This document shows, in pieces, positions 1-6,098 of a stretch of DNA of 8,904 nt. The stretch's first letter is position 1. Each line of letters begins with the position of its first letter. The DNA lies in assembly GCA_041552135.1 (NCBI GenBank), contig JBFELL010000115.1:1-8904 (forward strand), written 5' to 3'. Below the pieces are notes generated by a model, which was not told the DNA's origin, did not search any database, and saw nothing but the letters and a program-made list of their open reading frames with translations. Made by a program: the position numbers and the translations under genes. The DNA comes from SZUA-186 sp041552135. Its GTDB lineage: Bacteria; Pseudomonadota; Gammaproteobacteria; UBA9214.

Positions 1-23
1 GGCGAGAAGCGCCGTAATCCGAC
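1..23. repeat. Truncated REP-like hairpin unit at the left edge
   Basis: Bases 1-4 (ggcg) pair with 10-13 (cgcc) around a 5-base loop, and the arm then continues as gtaatccgac to 23. The matching left arm would lie before base 1, so the window starts inside the repeat. The 13-mer at 11-23 is the exact reverse complement of 42-54 in the next unit, which identifies it as the same repeat family. Confidence 0.6.
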
Positions 24-41
24 TTCAGCGTACAATCCCGT

Positions 42-71
42 GTCGGATTACGGCCTGCGGCCTAATCCGAC
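42..71. repeat. REP-like palindromic repeat, GTCGGATTA family
   Basis: The arms gtcggatta (42-50) and taatccgac (63-71) are exact reverse complements. The inner stem is ggcc (52-55) with ggcc (59-62) around the loop tgc, leaving one bulged c at 51. Read on the minus strand with its flanks, it gives the GTAGGTCGGATTAGGC style of intergenic repeat common in gammaproteobacterial genomes. It has no T tract, so it is not a classical terminator. It lies about 77 bases past the stop of the minus-strand desulfidase gene. Confidence 0.7.
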
Positions 72-103
72 CTACAGACACCCTGAGCAATAGAACCGCA
101 GGT

Positions 104-129
104 CGGGTTAGCCCGAAGGGTGTAACCCG
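104..129. repeat. REP-like palindromic repeat, CGGGTTA family
   Basis: The arms cgggtta (104-110) and taacccg (123-129) are exact reverse complements, with an inner stem ccc (112-114) / ggg (118-120) around the loop gaa. It lies 18 bases past the stop codon of the minus-strand gene at 148-1122, so it could form in the 3' end of that transcript and affect mRNA stability or termination. A related hairpin with the same GCCC-GAA-GGGC centre occurs at 3272-3298. Confidence 0.65.
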
Positions 130-147
130 GCATGCTGGCGTTCCGGC

Positions 148-1122
148 TCAGGCATGACTGCGCAGCCCCAGCCCGTCCGGGTACGGCCACAGGTACCACT
201 GCATGCTGATGTAGTCATCCGGGTGGTGGCGGAAGTGGTGGCGCAGCAGGGTCACCGGCACGATCATCGGCACATCGCCACGACGGTAGGCCTCCATGCT
301 GTCGAGCAGCTCCTGCTTGTCGCCCGGCGTCACCCGGCGCTTCAGGTACCCCATGATGTGCTGCAGCACGTTGACATGCCGTGCCGGGCCGGCGCGGCGC
401 TGCAGGGCGGCCATCAGCTCGTCGATGTATTCGGCGGCGACCTGTTCGAGATCGATACCCTTGAGGTGCGACAGCCGCTGCCCCATGCGCCGGTAGGCGG
501 CCTGGGAATGCGCCATGACGAGGTACTTGTGGCGGGTGTGAAAATCAATCAGGCCGGCCGCCGTCAGGCCCTTCGAGCGTAGGGCGAACCAGCGCTGCCA
601 GACGTACAGCCGGGTAACGAAGTTCTCGCGCAGCGCGTGATCGTTGAGCCGCCCCTCCTCCTCGACCGGCAGGTTCGGGCAGCGGGCAATGACCGACGCG
701 GCGTAGGCACCGCGTCCCTTCTTCGGTGCCTGGCCATTGTCCAGGCGCACCTTGACGCGCCAGACGCCGCAGCTCGGCGACTTGCTCATGAAGACGTAGC
801 CGGCGACGTCGCCCAGCTGACCGGCGACCTCCTCGCCGTAGGCATGCAGGGCATCGGTGACGTCGATCGACGGGTCGACCACGCCGCGCACGCGCGGATT
901 GTCGGGCTCGCCGTAGAGCTGGATCGGCTCGCGCGGCACGCCCAGGCCGATGGCCATCTCCGGGCAGTAGGGCACGAAGTCGGCGAACCGGCCCAGCTGC
1001 TCGACCAGCCAGGGCTGGCGCTTGTGATTGCCGTCGTAGCGCACGGCATTGCCGAGCAGGCAGCTACTCACGCCGATGCGCAGGCGGGGGAAGGTGATGT
1101 CGGGGGAAGCTGTCGCGGCCAT
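148..1122 (-). CDS. rudS: RudS-like TudS–DUF1722 fusion, tRNA 4-thiouridine desulfidase
   Basis: The 324-residue protein has two domains. Residues about 14-150 are DUF523/TudS, with the three cysteines expected to hold a [4Fe-4S] cluster: C21 in SSCLLG, C53 in YCPE and C118 in KSPSCG. Residues about 190-315 are DUF1722 (YbgA-like), with LIDFHTRHKYLVMAHS near the start and HHFRHHPDDYISMQWYLWPYP-like residues at the end. Proteins with this fusion, named RudS, are described as removing sulfur from 4-thiouridine in tRNA, a base that senses near-UV light. The ATG at 1122 was chosen because the DUF523 core begins soon after it and the longer open frame to 1212 would run into the upstream yceI gene. 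The start lacks a close Shine-Dalgarno; GGGAG lies about 17 bases upstream. It sits 53 bases after yceI and is probably cotranscribed. The domain call is firm; the tRNA substrate is inferred from the family. Confidence 0.88.
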   Translation of the reverse strand: MAATASPDITFPRLRIGVSSCLLGNAVRYDGNHKRQPWLVEQLGRFADFVPYCPEMAIGLGVPREPIQLYGEPDNPRVRGVVDPSIDVTDALHAYGEEVAGQLGDVAGYVFMSKSPSCGVWRVKVRLDNGQAPKKGRGAYAASVIARCPNLPVEEEGRLNDHALRENFVTRLYVWQRWFALRSKGLTAAGLIDFHTRHKYLVMAHSQAAYRRMGQRLSHLKGIDLEQVAAEYIDELMAALQRRAGPARHVNVLQHIMGYLKRRVTPGDKQELLDSMEAYRRGDVPMIVPVTLLRHHFRHHPDDYISMQWYLWPYPDGLGLRSHA

Positions 1123-1175
1123 GGCGACAGTGTAGCGCTCCCGGCAGGAGACGTCTTCTCCCGGGGCGCTGGTGA

Positions 1176-1862
1176 TCAGCCGGCGTAACGCACCGCCTCG
1201 ACACTCATGCACAGCGTCACGGTGTCACTCACCAGGCCGGGCATGCTGTCCATGCCGAAATCCGAGCGGTGGATGGTGGTCTTGGTCTTCACCAGCAGGC
1301 GCTCGACGGTGCCATTGCCGGGCTGCTCGATCGGCGTCATCGTGACATCGAAGATGACCTGCCGGGTGATGCCGCGCACGGTGAGGTCACCGATGATCTG
1401 CGCCGTGTCGTCACCCGTCCAGACGAAACCGTGGCTGACGAACAGGATCTCCGGGAAGCGCTCCACGTCGAAGAAGCTTTCACCCTTGATCAGGCCCTCT
1501 ACCATGTTGCTGCGCGTGTCGAGGCTGGTGGTGCGGATAATCACCATCGCCTGCTGTTCGCTGGCGGTGATACTGTCATCGGGCACCAGCGTCAGGCCGC
1601 CGCTGAAATCGCTGAACTGGCCCTTGATCTGGGTCCAGCCGCTGGACACGCAGAAGCCGACCTGCGAGGTATCGCGACGGATGCGGTACAGGTAACCGCT
1701 GTCGGCGGCATCCAGCATGGTGGCGACCGTCGCCTCGTCCACCTTGGCGTCCCTGAACGGCGCGCAGACGTCGGTTTCCTCGGTATTCGCCAGGGCGAGC
1801 GACATCCCGACCATCGCCAGCAGGGCCACCAGAAAACGTTTCAAAATCAGATAGGTATTCAT
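1176..1862 (-). CDS. YceI-family secreted polyisoprenoid-binding protein
   Basis: The 228-residue protein begins with a signal peptide: K9/R10 followed by a hydrophobic run to about residue 25, with a likely cut after ALA (residues 24-26). The rest shows the YceI pattern in order: a G-x-F-x-x-F-x-G-x-L strand (81-91), SLDTRSNMVEGLIKGESFFD (113-132) followed by FPEILFVS, IIGDLTVRGITRQV (156-169), and HRSDFGM with a VSDTVTL strand (198-217). YceI proteins are periplasmic lipocalin-like barrels that bind long isoprenoid chains such as quinones. The region before residue 60, containing C33, makes it somewhat longer than a typical family member. ATG at 1862 was chosen over GTG at 1868 because GAGGAG (1873-1868) lies 5 bases before it. 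No cytochrome b561 neighbour is seen here. The ligand is not known. Confidence 0.9.
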   Translation of the reverse strand: MNTYLILKRFLVALLAMVGMSLALANTEETDVCAPFRDAKVDEATVATMLDAADSGYLYRIRRDTSQVGFCVSSGWTQIKGQFSDFSGGLTLVPDDSITASEQQAMVIIRTTSLDTRSNMVEGLIKGESFFDVERFPEILFVSHGFVWTGDDTAQIIGDLTVRGITRQVIFDVTMTPIEQPGNGTVERLLVKTKTTIHRSDFGMDSMPGLVSDTVTLCMSVEAVRYAG

Positions 1863-1867
1863 AAACA

Positions 1868-1873
1868 CTCCTC
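1868..1873 (-). promoter_or_regulatory. Shine-Dalgarno of yceI
   Basis: The minus strand reads GAGGAG, 5 bases upstream of the ATG at 1862. It settles the start, because a GTG at 1868 would overlap the ribosome binding site itself. Confidence 0.8.
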
Positions 1874-1879
1874 GAATAC

Positions 1880-1911
1880 TAAGTATATTTCAGAATACGC
1901 TTATATACTTA
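1880..1911. promoter_or_regulatory. Inverted repeat, possible operator over the yceI promoter
   Basis: taagtata (1880-1887) and tatactta (1904-1911) are exact reverse complements separated by 16 bases and centred at about 1895, on the predicted -10 box. Such placement suits a dimeric repressor. The sequence matches no regulator I can name, and AT-rich DNA produces inverted repeats by chance fairly often. Confidence 0.4.
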
Positions 1912-1919
1912 TTAGTCAA
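1892..1919 (-). promoter_or_regulatory. Predicted sigma70 promoter of the yceI–rudS unit
   Basis: On the minus strand, TTGACT (1919-1914, 5 of 6 to consensus) is followed after 16 bases by TATTCT (1897-1892, 4 of 6). Transcription would start near 1885 and give a leader of a little over 20 bases before the ATG at 1862. The location and AT-richness fit. No start site has been measured. Confidence 0.5.
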
Positions 1920-1957
1920 GTATCATTTGCCCGGGTTCCCAACCAGTTCACATTTTT

Positions 1958-1985
1958 TTTACAAATCATTTCATGGTGTTATGAT
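1958..1985 (+). promoter_or_regulatory. Predicted sigma70 promoter of the amidohydrolase gene
   Basis: TTTACA (1958-1963, 5 of 6) and TATGAT (1980-1985, 5 of 6) are separated by 16 bases. Transcription would start near 1992, leaving about 30 bases of leader before the ATG at 2022. It is the best-scoring promoter I can see in the window. Confidence 0.6.
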
Positions 1986-1998
1986 GATTATCATGAAT
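1980..1998. promoter_or_regulatory. Fur-box-like operator
   Basis: The 19 bases TATGATGATTATCATGAAT match the Fur consensus GATAATGATTATCATTATC at 14 of 19 positions, including the complete central TGATTATCA. The site covers the -10 box and the expected start of the amidohydrolase transcript, where bound Fe-Fur would block RNA polymerase. This is a sequence match only. Iron control is inferred. Confidence 0.5.
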
Positions 1999-2021
1999 GA
2001 TTCGTATTTACCTGCGACAAT

Positions 2022-2954
2022 ATGACCCGGAACCGCCCCCGCAAGACCCCATTGACCGCCCTGCTGCTCATGGTGATGCCGCTCATCGCCGGTGCCGCCC
2101 TGCCCCCGCTGGCGGACGTGCATACCCACTACAAGTGGAGCCAGCAGGATGTCACGACCCCGGCACAGGCGGTGGCGACGCTGCGCGAGCACGGGGTGGC
2201 CCTGGCTGTGGTCATCGGCACCCCGGCGGAGACGGCCCTGGAACTGGCCGCGCTGGACCCCGTGCGCATCGTCCCGGTCTGGAGCCCCTACCGGATCGGT
2301 GGCGACTGGTCGCGCTGGGCCTTCGACGAGGGTGTGCCGGAGCGCGCCCGCGAGGCACTGGCGAGTGGCCAGTATTATGGTATTGGCGAACTGCACCTGA
2401 TCGGCGGTTTCGTGCCGGACTGGCGCAGCCCGGTCATCAGCGGGCTGATCGCCCTCGGCATCGAGCATGACGTGCCGCTGCTGCTGCACACCGAGTTCAG
2501 CCGCAACACCTACCTGCTGGAACTGTGCCGGGCATACCCGCGGCTGAAGGTCCTCTGGGCGCACGCCGGTTCCATCCTGCCCCCCGCGGCGGTCGACGAG
2601 GTCATGCAGGCCTGCCCGAATGTCTGGACGGAACTCTCGGCGCGCGACCCCTGGCGTTTTGTCAACAACCCCATAACCGGCGATGACGGTGCGCTGCTGC
2701 CGGACTGGCGCAGGCTGGTGGAACGCCATCCGGACCGCTTCCTCGTCGGCTCCGATCCCGTCTGGCCGGTCGAGCAGCTGGACAGCTGGGATGAAGCGGA
2801 CACCGGCTGGCAGGAGTATGTGCGCTTCATCGATTTTCACCGGGAGTGGCTCGGCAAGCTGCAAAGGGATGTCGCGGACAAAATACGACTTCGCAATGCC
2901 TGCTCGCTGTTTGGCAAAACCCGGCAAGGCGGTGCCGCCCACGCCTGCGAGTGA
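2022..2954 (+). CDS. Secreted metal-dependent amidohydrolase (TIM barrel)
   Basis: The 310-residue protein starts with a signal peptide: basic residues 3-8, a hydrophobic core 11-24, and a likely cut after AGA near residue 25. The mature part carries the amidohydrolase metal-ligand series in order: H34-x-H36 in DVHTHYKW, E123 in GIGELHL, H156 in LLLHTEFS, H181 in LWAHAGS and D245 in LVGSDPVW. It ends with KIRLRNACSLFG (288-299), typical of the Amidohydro_2 group (PF04909), whose members hydrolyse or decarboxylate small organic acids, lactones or amides. The substrate cannot be told. Export to the periplasm is less usual for the family. There is no clear Shine-Dalgarno before the ATG at 2022, but starting later would lose the charged part of the signal peptide. 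It is transcribed away from yceI, and its promoter is overlapped by a Fur-like box. A cluster of hairpin repeats follows the gene. Confidence 0.85.
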   Translation: MTRNRPRKTPLTALLLMVMPLIAGAALPPLADVHTHYKWSQQDVTTPAQAVATLREHGVALAVVIGTPAETALELAALDPVRIVPVWSPYRIGGDWSRWAFDEGVPERAREALASGQYYGIGELHLIGGFVPDWRSPVISGLIALGIEHDVPLLLHTEFSRNTYLLELCRAYPRLKVLWAHAGSILPPAAVDEVMQACPNVWTELSARDPWRFVNNPITGDDGALLPDWRRLVERHPDRFLVGSDPVWPVEQLDSWDEADTGWQEYVRFIDFHREWLGKLQRDVADKIRLRNACSLFGKTRQGGAAHACE

Positions 2955-2981
2955 AGCATTCCCGGCTAAACGATCGCAGCC

Positions 2982-3007
2982 TGGGTTGGCCCCGGGGGCC
3001 TGACCCA
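2982..3007. repeat. Hairpin repeat 1 of the 3' cluster
   Basis: tgggt (2982-2986) pairs with accca (3003-3007), and ggcccc (2988-2993) with ggggcc (2995-3000). It lies 27 bases after the amidohydrolase stop, so it may protect the 3' end of that mRNA. Confidence 0.55.
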
Positions 3008-3028
3008 ACAACCGGGGCACATCATGTC

Positions 3029-3055
3029 GGGTTATGGCGCTTGCGCGCCTGACCC
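3029..3055. repeat. Hairpin repeat 2 of the 3' cluster
   Basis: gggt (3029-3032) pairs with accc (3052-3055), and ggcgc (3036-3040) with gcgcc (3045-3049) around the loop ttgc. Its core cttgcgcgcct (3040-3050) recurs exactly at 3162-3172. Confidence 0.55.
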
Positions 3056-3093
3056 AACCGACGCACCGGCTAATCCCTGTGGCACCCATCCTG

Positions 3094-3138
3094 GAAGGCA
3101 ATCCGCCTTCGCAGCCCGGGCAAAGCGCAGCGTGCCCG
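3094..3138. repeat. Two adjacent hairpins of the 3' cluster
   Basis: The first pairs gaaggc (3094-3099) with gccttc (3105-3110) around aatcc. The second pairs cgggca (3117-3122) with tgcccg (3133-3138) around a 10-base loop. Both stems are perfect over 6 bp. Confidence 0.5.
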
Positions 3139-3151
3139 ACTGGCATATGCC

Positions 3152-3178
3152 GGGCATGGGGCTTGCGCGCCTTTGCCC
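3152..3178. repeat. Degenerate copy of hairpin repeat 2
   Basis: gggca (3152-3156) pairs with tgccc (3174-3178). The stretch atggggcttgcgcgcct (3156-3172) matches 3034-3050 with one difference, showing that these are copies of one element. Confidence 0.5.
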
Positions 3179-3271
3179 AAGCTGTCCTGCTCGCTGTTCG
3201 ACGAACCACGAATCGTGACGCGATTCACACCCGGGCATGAGTCATATCCGATAGCATGACTGCTGATCGCA

Positions 3272-3298
3272 GCTTACGCTGGCCCGAAGGGCATAAGC
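3272..3298. repeat. Hairpin repeat with GCCC-GAA-GGGC centre
   Basis: gctta (3272-3276) pairs with taagc (3294-3298), and gccc (3282-3285) with gggc (3289-3292) around the loop gaa. The centre resembles the unit at 104-129, so the two repeat clusters of this window share a family. Confidence 0.5.
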
Positions 3299-3423
3299 CG
3301 TCCGGGTCCTCCCCTGGCAGGCAATCAGCAGGATCTGGACAGTGCCGGAGTGCTTGCAGAAAAACGCTAAAGCACCGCCCGGGCCGGCCGATGGCCTTTG
3401 TGGACTTCTGTACAGGTGTGGAT

Positions 3424-4302
3424 ATGGAACCATTACTCCTTTTACTGATTGCATCAGGCGTCATGTCCCTGGTCACACTGTTCTGGCTCGGGGTCAATGC
3501 CGCCAGGAAGAACACTCTCTGGGGCATGCTTGTGCTGTTGCTGTCGCCGGTGAGCGCGGTGATCTATGGCATAAAATACTGGCAGGATTCCCGCTTGCCG
3601 TTTCTGGCCTACAGCCTCTCGCTGGTTTCCGCCATCACACTGGGCGCCTACCTGCTGCACGCCAGCGGCACCTGGCAGGTGATGCAGACATCGGTGCACA
3701 TGCACCAGGCCGTCCTGTCGAAAGACCTGTCGGGCCGTGACGCCCTCAGCTTCACGCCGGTCCGCCTGACGGATTTCGCGCAGGTCACACCCCATGAGCG
3801 GCAGCAGCGCCGGCTGCAGCTGATGCATGACTTCGTCGACAGATACGAGCCCTCGTTTACCGAGGCCGACCGCGAGGAAATCAACCAGACCATCTCGCGC
3901 CTGATGTACGGCACGACCGTGACCGGGGAGCAGAAACAGCAACTGGTAGACCTGCAACAGCGTATCGCCAGCGAGCAGATACCAGCGAACACCGAAAGCA
4001 TCGAGACCGTCGCGGAGGAAACACCCAAACGGGAGATATTCGGGAAAAAACCCGGGCGGGAAACCGTGAAACCGAACCACCGGCTGGAATTCCTGCCCAT
4101 CACCGCGCGCGATGCCAGGGACTACGTCGGCAAGATGTTCATGGTGACGCGCAAGGACGGCATCGAAAAGCAGTACAAGCTGGTAGGCACGTCACCGGGT
4201 GCATTGCGCTTCGAGCGCCGTATCCCCGGCGGCACGTACTCATTCGAATACAGGCACCAGGACATCGAGCAACTGCGTATCCTGGCGCAAGTCACCTACT
4301 GA
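3424..4302 (+). CDS. Unrecognised membrane protein with three N-terminal helices
   Basis: I do not recognise this 292-residue protein. Residues about 3-25, 31-50 and 58-80 are three hydrophobic helices, the second and third separated by KYWQDSR. From residue 85 it is soluble: a helical, charged stretch (about 120-185, HERQQRR, EADREEINQ, EQKQQLVDLQQR), an acidic and then basic linker (190-220), and a compact C-terminal part (222-292) that looks like a small beta-rich fold with GKMFMVTRKDG and an E/R/Y-rich end. The open frame extends back to 3256, but ATG 3424 was chosen because everything before it is repeat-derived, low-quality protein and AGGTG lies about 8 bases before it. The gene converges on the antiporter gene, whose stop is 40 bases away. 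An envelope role is likely; anything more specific would be a guess. Confidence 0.75.
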   Translation: MEPLLLLLIASGVMSLVTLFWLGVNAARKNTLWGMLVLLLSPVSAVIYGIKYWQDSRLPFLAYSLSLVSAITLGAYLLHASGTWQVMQTSVHMHQAVLSKDLSGRDALSFTPVRLTDFAQVTPHERQQRRLQLMHDFVDRYEPSFTEADREEINQTISRLMYGTTVTGEQKQQLVDLQQRIASEQIPANTESIETVAEETPKREIFGKKPGRETVKPNHRLEFLPITARDARDYVGKMFMVTRKDGIEKQYKLVGTSPGALRFERRIPGGTYSFEYRHQDIEQLRILAQVTY

Positions 4303-4342
4303 ACGAGCGCCTCCCCCGCCACTGCCCGGTGGTGTCAGCGCA

Positions 4343-5929
4343 CTAGCCGCCAGCGGGCTGTTGCGCGAGCAGTCCGCTGGCGTGTTCTGCAAACCCTGCA
4401 CCGGCCTCGGCATAGAGGTTGAATGCCGCGTGAATACCGGCCTGCTGCAGGGCCTCGATCTCGTCATCAAATTTCACCGTTGCGGCGATCCTGCCCCGGT
4501 ACCCGGCCTCGGCCAGTTCCCTGGCGGCCTGCAGATCTTCCTGGTGCCTGGGCAGCGCCAGCAGTATCAGTTCGATGCGGGTACCGGGCAGGTGCAGGCG
4601 CGACCAGAAATCCGGGTCGGTGGCACTGCCGAGGACGACATTGCGGCCGGCTTTGCGGTGACTGGCAACGGTGCGTTCATCGAAGTCGACCCCGGTCACA
4701 TCCCGGCCGCATCTCTCCTGCAAAGTGTCATAGGCACTTTCGCCGACATGCCCCATGCCAAAGATCAGGATGCGTGCATCGCGCACATCGATTGGCCGTT
4801 CCTCCGGCAGCCGTTGCGGATGTTCGTAGCGTTTCAGGAAGGTGCGAAGGTGCATGTAGATATTGTGTGCGGCGGTATTCAGCGGCGAGGCGAGGATGAA
4901 GGTAATCGACAGTGAAATCGCAATAATGGTCAGCCAGTCCTTGTCGAGCCAGCCGCTGGACGCGCCGATGGCGCCGACGATCAGGCCGAACTCGCTGTAG
5001 TTCGCCAGGCTGAAGGCGGTCAGCATCGAGGTCCGCACACGCAAGCGGAAACGTGCCAGCAGCAGGAAGAACAGCCCGACCTTCAGCGGCACCACGATCA
5101 CCAGCAGCACGGCCATGCCGAACTGCGCCATGGACGGTATGCCGGACAGCCCGATGTCCAGAAAGAAGCCGACCAGGAACAGGTCCTTGAAACCGTACAG
5201 TGCCCGCGACAGCTCGGAGGCCTTGGCATGTTTCGCCAGCAGCACGCCGAGCAGCAGCGCGCCGAGGTCGCCCTTGACGTTCAACAGATCGAACAGCTGC
5301 GCCCCGCCAAGTGCCAGCGTCAGTCCGAACAGCACCAGCAATTCGCCGTGGCCGCAACGCTCCAGTATCCGGAACAGCACGAAGCGCAGCGGGATAAACC
5401 CCAGCAGCAGCAGCGCCCAGGGCGACGGAACCTTGCCGGTGGAAAAGGCGAGGAACACCACCGCGGCGATGTCCTGCATAATCAGGATGCCAATGGCGAC
5501 CCGGCCATACAGCGCCGACATCTCGCCCTTTTCCTCCAGCACCTTGACCGCGAACACCGTGCTGGAAAAGCTCAATGCGAAACCGATCAGCAGGGCCGTC
5601 CTGAAATCCAGCCCGGCGACAACAGCTAGTCCCGCGCTGCCCAGGGCGTAAAGCCCCATGGCAAACAGCAGCACCGTCAGCAGCATGTGCGCAGTGGCAG
5701 TACCCCAGATCGAGGGGTGTTTCAGGCCGCCGACGTCGAGCTTCAGGCCGATGGTAAACAGCAGCAGGGTCACACCCAGATCGGCAAAACGCTGCACCGT
5801 CTCGCTGCCCACGGCACCCTGGCTGGCCAGCAGGAAGCCGGCCAGCAGGTAGCCGACCAGCGGCGGCAGACCGATCTGGCGGACACCCAGCCCGAAAAAG
5901 AATGCAAGCACGATCCAGAGAATGTCCAT
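4343..5929 (-). CDS. CPA2-family cation:proton antiporter with TrkA-N domain
   Basis: The 528-residue protein is an inner-membrane monovalent cation/proton antiporter of the KefB/KefC/YbaL type. Residues about 1-355 form the multi-helix exchanger domain, with FADLGVTLLLFTIGL (48-62), the family signature SFSSTVFAVKVLEEKGE (120-136) and MQDIAAVVFLA (151-161), whose D153 is the expected ion-binding acid. After a hinge comes a cytoplasmic Rossmann TrkA-N domain (about 385-515) with the nucleotide-binding loop GMGHVG (391-396) and the acidic strand end D415. It therefore resembles nucleotide-gated potassium efflux systems, but the ion (K+ or Na+) cannot be told. No Kef ancillary oxidoreductase gene is adjacent. 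A TGA lies in frame just upstream of ATG 5929, and there is no clear Shine-Dalgarno. TACACT (5967-5962) is a possible -10 box but lacks a matching -35. Confidence 0.92.
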   Translation of the reverse strand: MDILWIVLAFFFGLGVRQIGLPPLVGYLLAGFLLASQGAVGSETVQRFADLGVTLLLFTIGLKLDVGGLKHPSIWGTATAHMLLTVLLFAMGLYALGSAGLAVVAGLDFRTALLIGFALSFSSTVFAVKVLEEKGEMSALYGRVAIGILIMQDIAAVVFLAFSTGKVPSPWALLLLGFIPLRFVLFRILERCGHGELLVLFGLTLALGGAQLFDLLNVKGDLGALLLGVLLAKHAKASELSRALYGFKDLFLVGFFLDIGLSGIPSMAQFGMAVLLVIVVPLKVGLFFLLLARFRLRVRTSMLTAFSLANYSEFGLIVGAIGASSGWLDKDWLTIIAISLSITFILASPLNTAAHNIYMHLRTFLKRYEHPQRLPEERPIDVRDARILIFGMGHVGESAYDTLQERCGRDVTGVDFDERTVASHRKAGRNVVLGSATDPDFWSRLHLPGTRIELILLALPRHQEDLQAARELAEAGYRGRIAATVKFDDEIEALQQAGIHAAFNLYAEAGAGFAEHASGLLAQQPAGG

Positions 5930-6098
5930 CAGGGCTGATACCGGTTGCTGCCAGGCACATCAGTGTAACCCAGCCAACGGGGCACCGTAATCGTACGCTT
6001 CGACCCGGGCAAGCGAATTCATCTGCCCTGTGACCGGCAGGCAGATCCATTGACCTCCCCCCACACAGGCCAACGCGACAGGTGAACAGGATGCCTGC

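Larger units (their letters stand above)
2955..3423. other. Non-coding spacer rich in hairpin repeats
   Basis: This 469-base stretch has no supportable gene; its short open frames follow the repeats. It contains at least six stem-loops, listed separately: 2982-3007, 3029-3055, 3094-3110, 3117-3138, 3152-3178 and 3272-3298. From about 3300 to 3423 I see only the leader of the next gene, without a good promoter match. None of the hairpins has a T tract, so a role as an intrinsic terminator for the amidohydrolase gene is not shown. Confidence 0.7.

Noticed and set aside
1..130. CRISPR array
   Set aside because: The repeats are palindromic units of differing sequence and spacing, without constant repeats and spacers.
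637..1188. 183-residue plus-strand open frame opposite rudS and the 3' end of yceI
   Set aside because: It is antisense to two genes with clear family motifs and has Ala/Val/Asp-rich shadow composition with no domain.
1123..1212. 30-residue N-terminal extension of rudS
   Set aside because: It would overlap the yceI coding end and adds nothing to the DUF523 domain, which starts after the ATG at 1122.
1971..3209. 412-residue minus-strand frame opposite the amidohydrolase
   Set aside because: The plus strand has a complete metal-ligand series and signal peptide; the antisense frame is a GC-rich shadow extending into repeats.
3256..3423. 56-residue N-terminal extension of the 3424 membrane protein
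   Set aside because: The extra sequence begins within a hairpin repeat and is Arg/Pro/Gly-rich; the ATG at 3424 leads straight into a membrane helix.
3454..4080. 208-residue minus-strand frame opposite the membrane protein
   Set aside because: It has no start context or motif, and the plus-strand protein has clear membrane helices.
4319..4332. Possible bidirectional terminator between the converging genes
   Set aside because: The stem ccac/gtgg has only 4 bp and no T tract on either side.
4728..6050. 440-residue minus-strand frame overlapping the antiporter
   Set aside because: Same strand but shifted frame; its Arg/Ala/Gly-rich composition is typical of an out-of-phase GC-rich reading.
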